Part shown: piece by piece, positions 63,623-64,000 of the stretch
Position numbering within the stretch: the stretch's first letter is position 1
Layout: the number at the start of each line of letters is the position of its first letter
Source of the DNA: Galeopsis tetrahit
Lineage: Eukaryota > Streptophyta > Magnoliopsida > Lamiales > Lamiaceae
DNA length: 64,000 bases
Assembly: GCA_963675135.1 (NCBI GenBank)
Contig: OY776121.1
Span: 67,782,265-67,846,264, forward strand
Direction of reading: 5' to 3'
The notes under the pieces: model-generated
Told to the model about the DNA's origin: nothing
Seen by the model: only the letters and a program-made list of their open reading frames with translations
The model's database searches: none
Translations under genes and position numbers: made by a program

Positions 63623-64000
63623 TCTTATGCACTCGGTCTCCTCGCAAAATGTAGTTGGATGCAAATGGGTTTTCCGCATCAAAAGGAAGCCGGATGGGTC
63701 TGTTGATAAGTTTAAAGTTAAGTTAGTCGCTAAGGGGTGTCATCAACGACCGAGTATTGATTTTTTTTAAACTTTCAGTCCGGTTGTCAAGTTTGTCACT
63801 ATTCAGATTGTTCTAAGTATTGATGTATATCGTAAGTCGTAACTGGCCCTTCAGACAATTTGATGTGAATAATGTATTCCTTCATGGAACCCTTCCTAAT
63901 GAAGTTTATATGTCCCAACCTCCGGGCTTCTTTGATACTAATCGTCCTAACTTTGTGTGCAAACTCTGTAAGTCCATCTATGGTCTCAAGCAAACCCCAC

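Larger units (their letters stand above)
59326..64000 (+). pseudogene. Older Copia pol fragment interrupted by Copia 2
   Basis: Left part 59326-59503 reads NPKYYLTTTSSLDVEP and PRWREAMSAEYNAMLQNGTW, the start of the RT region. The right part resumes at about 63628 with SSQNVVGCKWVFRIKRKPDG, then KLVAKGCHQRPSIDFF followed by a stop, and later broken QPPGF and SIYGLKQ blocks up to the window end. TCTTA is duplicated at 59499-59503 and 63623-63627 around Copia 2. The host is clearly a relative of Copia 2 (same WREAMSAE and GCKWVFRIKR blocks) but is full of stops and frame shifts. Confidence 0.88.

Overview
This is nuclear DNA from a flowering plant, almost certainly a eudicot. The evidence is spliceosomal introns with GT..AG borders, plant-type gene families (NIPA magnesium transporter, eL6 with plant spacing, FBA-type F-box proteins), and a typical eudicot transposon set (short-LTR Copia, L1-like LINE, CACTA, hAT, Mutator-like, Stowaway, Tourist, tRNA-type SINEs). 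The sequence is AT-rich outside a few GC-rich islands. Family or genus cannot be fixed from the sequence alone; an asterid is only a guess.

Genes lie in the first third. Positions 4.6-8.9 kb hold a nine-exon NIPA-type Mg transporter on +. Positions 9.6-13.1 kb hold a four-exon ribosomal protein eL6 (RPL6) gene on -, convergent with it. RPL6 has the telo-box plus site II promoter pair usual for plant ribosomal protein genes, and a large intron 2 filled by a tandem array of about 310-bp units. Positions 17.3-18.5 and 20.0-21.1 kb hold two related intronless F-box/FBA genes on -, separated by an inverted-repeat element. No other intact host gene is visible; the remaining 43 kb is transposon-derived or featureless AT-rich DNA.

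From 21.8 to 42.2 kb lies a nested transposon complex. A 3.6-kb hAT-like element (21.8-25.5) carries a solo LTR and a small hAT. A 5'-truncated L1-like LINE (about 26.7-42.2) is split into five pieces by a Copia element (27.1-35.1), a solo LTR with Copia-like look (35.9-37.1), a second copy of the first solo LTR in opposite orientation (37.8-40.6) and a hAT-like element (41.0-41.8). The inserts themselves contain a CACTA element, a hAT and a segmental duplication (in Copia 1), a Pack-MULE-like element (in the solo LTR) and a Stowaway (in the hAT). Borders are supported by direct target-site duplications for nearly all of these.

From 42 to 59 kb is a zone of small elements: Stowaways, a fold-back element, two nested Mutator-like elements (44.8-48.1 and 45.0-46.0), three copies of one tRNA-type SINE and one of another, a hAT inside a Stowaway (51.4-52.2), a Tourist, minisatellites and a C-rich tract. 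The window ends with a young Copia element (59.5-63.6; LTRs differ at 4 of 202 positions). It has an open 1150-codon frame for protease, integrase, RT and RNase H but almost no gag, and it sits inside the RT region of an older, decayed relative.

I found no evidence for a wholly new biological system. The most unusual items are the set of Mutator-like elements that share an AT-rich end / CT-rich leader / GC-rich exon-like / splice-donor layout, the gag-deleted but pol-intact Copia, and the multi-kilobase array inside the RPL6 intron.
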